Below, one piece after another: positions 14,255 to 15,243 of a DNA stretch of 15,243 nt. The translations under genes were made by a program, and so were the position numbers. Numbering within the stretch: position 1 is the stretch's first letter; every line of letters begins with the position of its first letter. Origin of the DNA: Myxococcales bacterium. GTDB lineage: Bacteria; Myxococcota_A; UBA9160; SMWR01. Under the pieces are notes generated by a model, which was not told the origin of the DNA, did not search any database, and saw only the letters and a program-made list of their open reading frames with translations. The stretch lies in the NCBI GenBank assembly GCA_022572485.1, contig JACZVU010000051.1:1-15243 (forward strand), written 5' to 3'.

Positions 14255-15243
14255 AACAGATCATCCAGAGCCCGCGAACCGGAAAGCTCGAACTCGTCGA
14301 AGTTCCGGCCCCCGCTCTCGCGCGGGGCTTCGTGCAGGTCCACAACCACTTCTCGGTCGTCTCACCCGGCACCGAGAAACAGGCGATCGACTTCGCGCGC
14401 AAATCGATTCTCGGCAAAGCCCGCTCTCGACCGGACCTCGTCAAACAGCTGGGCCGAAAGCTCACCCAGGAAGGCCCGCTGCCTACCTATCGGGCTGTGG
14501 CCACACGCTTGGATGCGCCGCAACCGCTTGGCTATTCGTGCGCGGGCGTCGTAGCGGGTGTGGGAGAAGGCGTCGCGAATTTCGCCGTTGGCGATCGCGT
14601 GGCCTGCGCGGGCGCGGGTTACGCAAACCACGCCGAAATCGTCTGCATCCCCGAGAATCTCGTGGCGCGCGTACCCGATGGCGTTCCCCTGGACAAGGCT
14701 GCCTTCGCGACGCTGGGCGCGATCGCGATGCAAGGATTGAGGGTGGCCGAACCAACACTCGGCGAAGTGGCCGCGCTGATCGGGCTGGGGCTGATGGGCC
14801 AGCTTACCCTGCAACTGCTTCACGCGAACGGCTGCAGGGTACTCGGCATCGATTTGGACTCGACCCGCATCAAGCAAGCCCTCGCCCAAGGCGCCGAGTG
14901 GACGGCTGCTCCAGCGGACGATCACAGCAGCTGGCGAAATGCCGCTACCGGTGGGTACGGGGCCGATTTCGCGATCGTCACCGCAGCCTCCAGCGACTCG
15001 GCGCCCATCGGGCTTGCAGCCGAACTGTGTCGCCTGAAGGGCCGCGTCGTCTTGCTGGGCGCCACCGCGATGGATCTCGACCGCAGGAGCTTCTACGAAA
15101 AGGAGCTCGAACTACGCATGAGCATGTCGTACGGACCGGGGCGCTACGATCGACGCTACGAAGAACTGGGCCTCGACTACCCGATCTCGCATGTGCGCTG
15201 GACCGAAAACCGCAACCTTCAGTCGTTTATCGCGCTGATCGCA
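14251..15243 (+). CDS. Zinc-type dehydrogenase, probable bi-domain oxidoreductase (partial)
   Basis: The N-terminal 331 residues of a medium-chain dehydrogenase; the gene runs off the right edge. The GroES-like domain (about 1-165) includes FSVVSPGTEKQAI, GYSCAGVVAGVGEGVANFAVGD and RVACAGAGYANHAE. The Rossmann domain has the dinucleotide motif IGLGLMGQ at 177-184 and an acidic residue after strand 2 (GIDLDS) that suits NAD. The structural zinc cysteines of classical alcohol dehydrogenases are absent. This form resembles the N-terminal half of 'bi-domain' oxidoreductases, in which a GFO/IDH/MocA domain follows; such proteins are common in polysaccharide loci, often beside heparinase-like genes. 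The second domain would lie outside the window, so this part is inference. A strong ribosome site GAGAGGGGG lies five bases before the ATG, inside the preceding gene. Confidence 0.85.
   Translation, partial: MKQIIQSPRTGKLELVEVPAPALARGFVQVHNHFSVVSPGTEKQAIDFARKSILGKARSRPDLVKQLGRKLTQEGPLPTYRAVATRLDAPQPLGYSCAGVVAGVGEGVANFAVGDRVACAGAGYANHAEIVCIPENLVARVPDGVPLDKAAFATLGAIAMQGLRVAEPTLGEVAALIGLGLMGQLTLQLLHANGCRVLGIDLDSTRIKQALAQGAEWTAAPADDHSSWRNAATGGYGADFAIVTAASSDSAPIGLAAELCRLKGRVVLLGATAMDLDRRSFYEKELELRMSMSYGPGRYDRRYEELGLDYPISHVRWTENRNLQSFIALIA

Overview
The window is a GC-rich bacterial exopolysaccharide / exosortase locus made of two divergent gene clusters separated by a 473-base control region (8436-8908). 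Every gene runs outward from that region, genes are tightly packed (spacings of about 6-35 bases or short overlaps), and there are no RNA genes, insertion sequences or CRISPR arrays. Gram-negative origin is clear from an outer-membrane beta-barrel, a Wza-like export lipoprotein and an exosortase. The sigma-54 response regulator and the overall gene style suggest a deltaproteobacterial-type lineage (Myxococcota, Desulfobacterota or relatives); this is inference, because no taxonomic marker is present.

Left cluster (minus strand, read from 8435 down to 1): an NtrC-type sigma-54 response regulator, a Wza/Poly_export lipoprotein, an outer-membrane beta-barrel, a Wzz-type chain-length protein with three membrane segments, an ExeA/GspA-like AAA ATPase of the type found in PEP-CTERM loci, a BY-kinase-like P-loop ATPase, and a WecA/MraY-type polyprenyl-phosphate sugar-1-phosphate transferase that runs off the left edge. 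Together these cover starting a glycan on the lipid carrier, control of chain length and its cytoplasmic ATPase partner, passage across the outer membrane, and transcriptional control.

Right cluster (plus strand, 8909 to the end): a small SxtJ-like membrane protein, a NodU/CmcH-type carbamoyltransferase, a 60-residue DUF5989 membrane protein, a stand-alone exosortase, a separate EpsI-like (DUF3485) protein, a DUF362 protein, and the N-terminal part of a zinc-type dehydrogenase resembling the bi-domain oxidoreductases of polysaccharide loci. Several genes overlap by 4-14 bases, so they probably form one translationally coupled operon.

The core is a recognisable XrtA/PEP-CTERM-associated EPS locus. 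The unusual part is the coupling of a carbamoyltransferase flanked by two tiny membrane proteins, a split exosortase/EpsI pair, a DUF362 protein and an oxidoreductase. This suggests an envelope or EPS modification pathway involving carbamoylation that has not, to my knowledge, been described as a unit. No protein with a PEP-CTERM-like sorting tail was seen in the window. The control region holds a 26-base tandem repeat and an AT-rich stretch.
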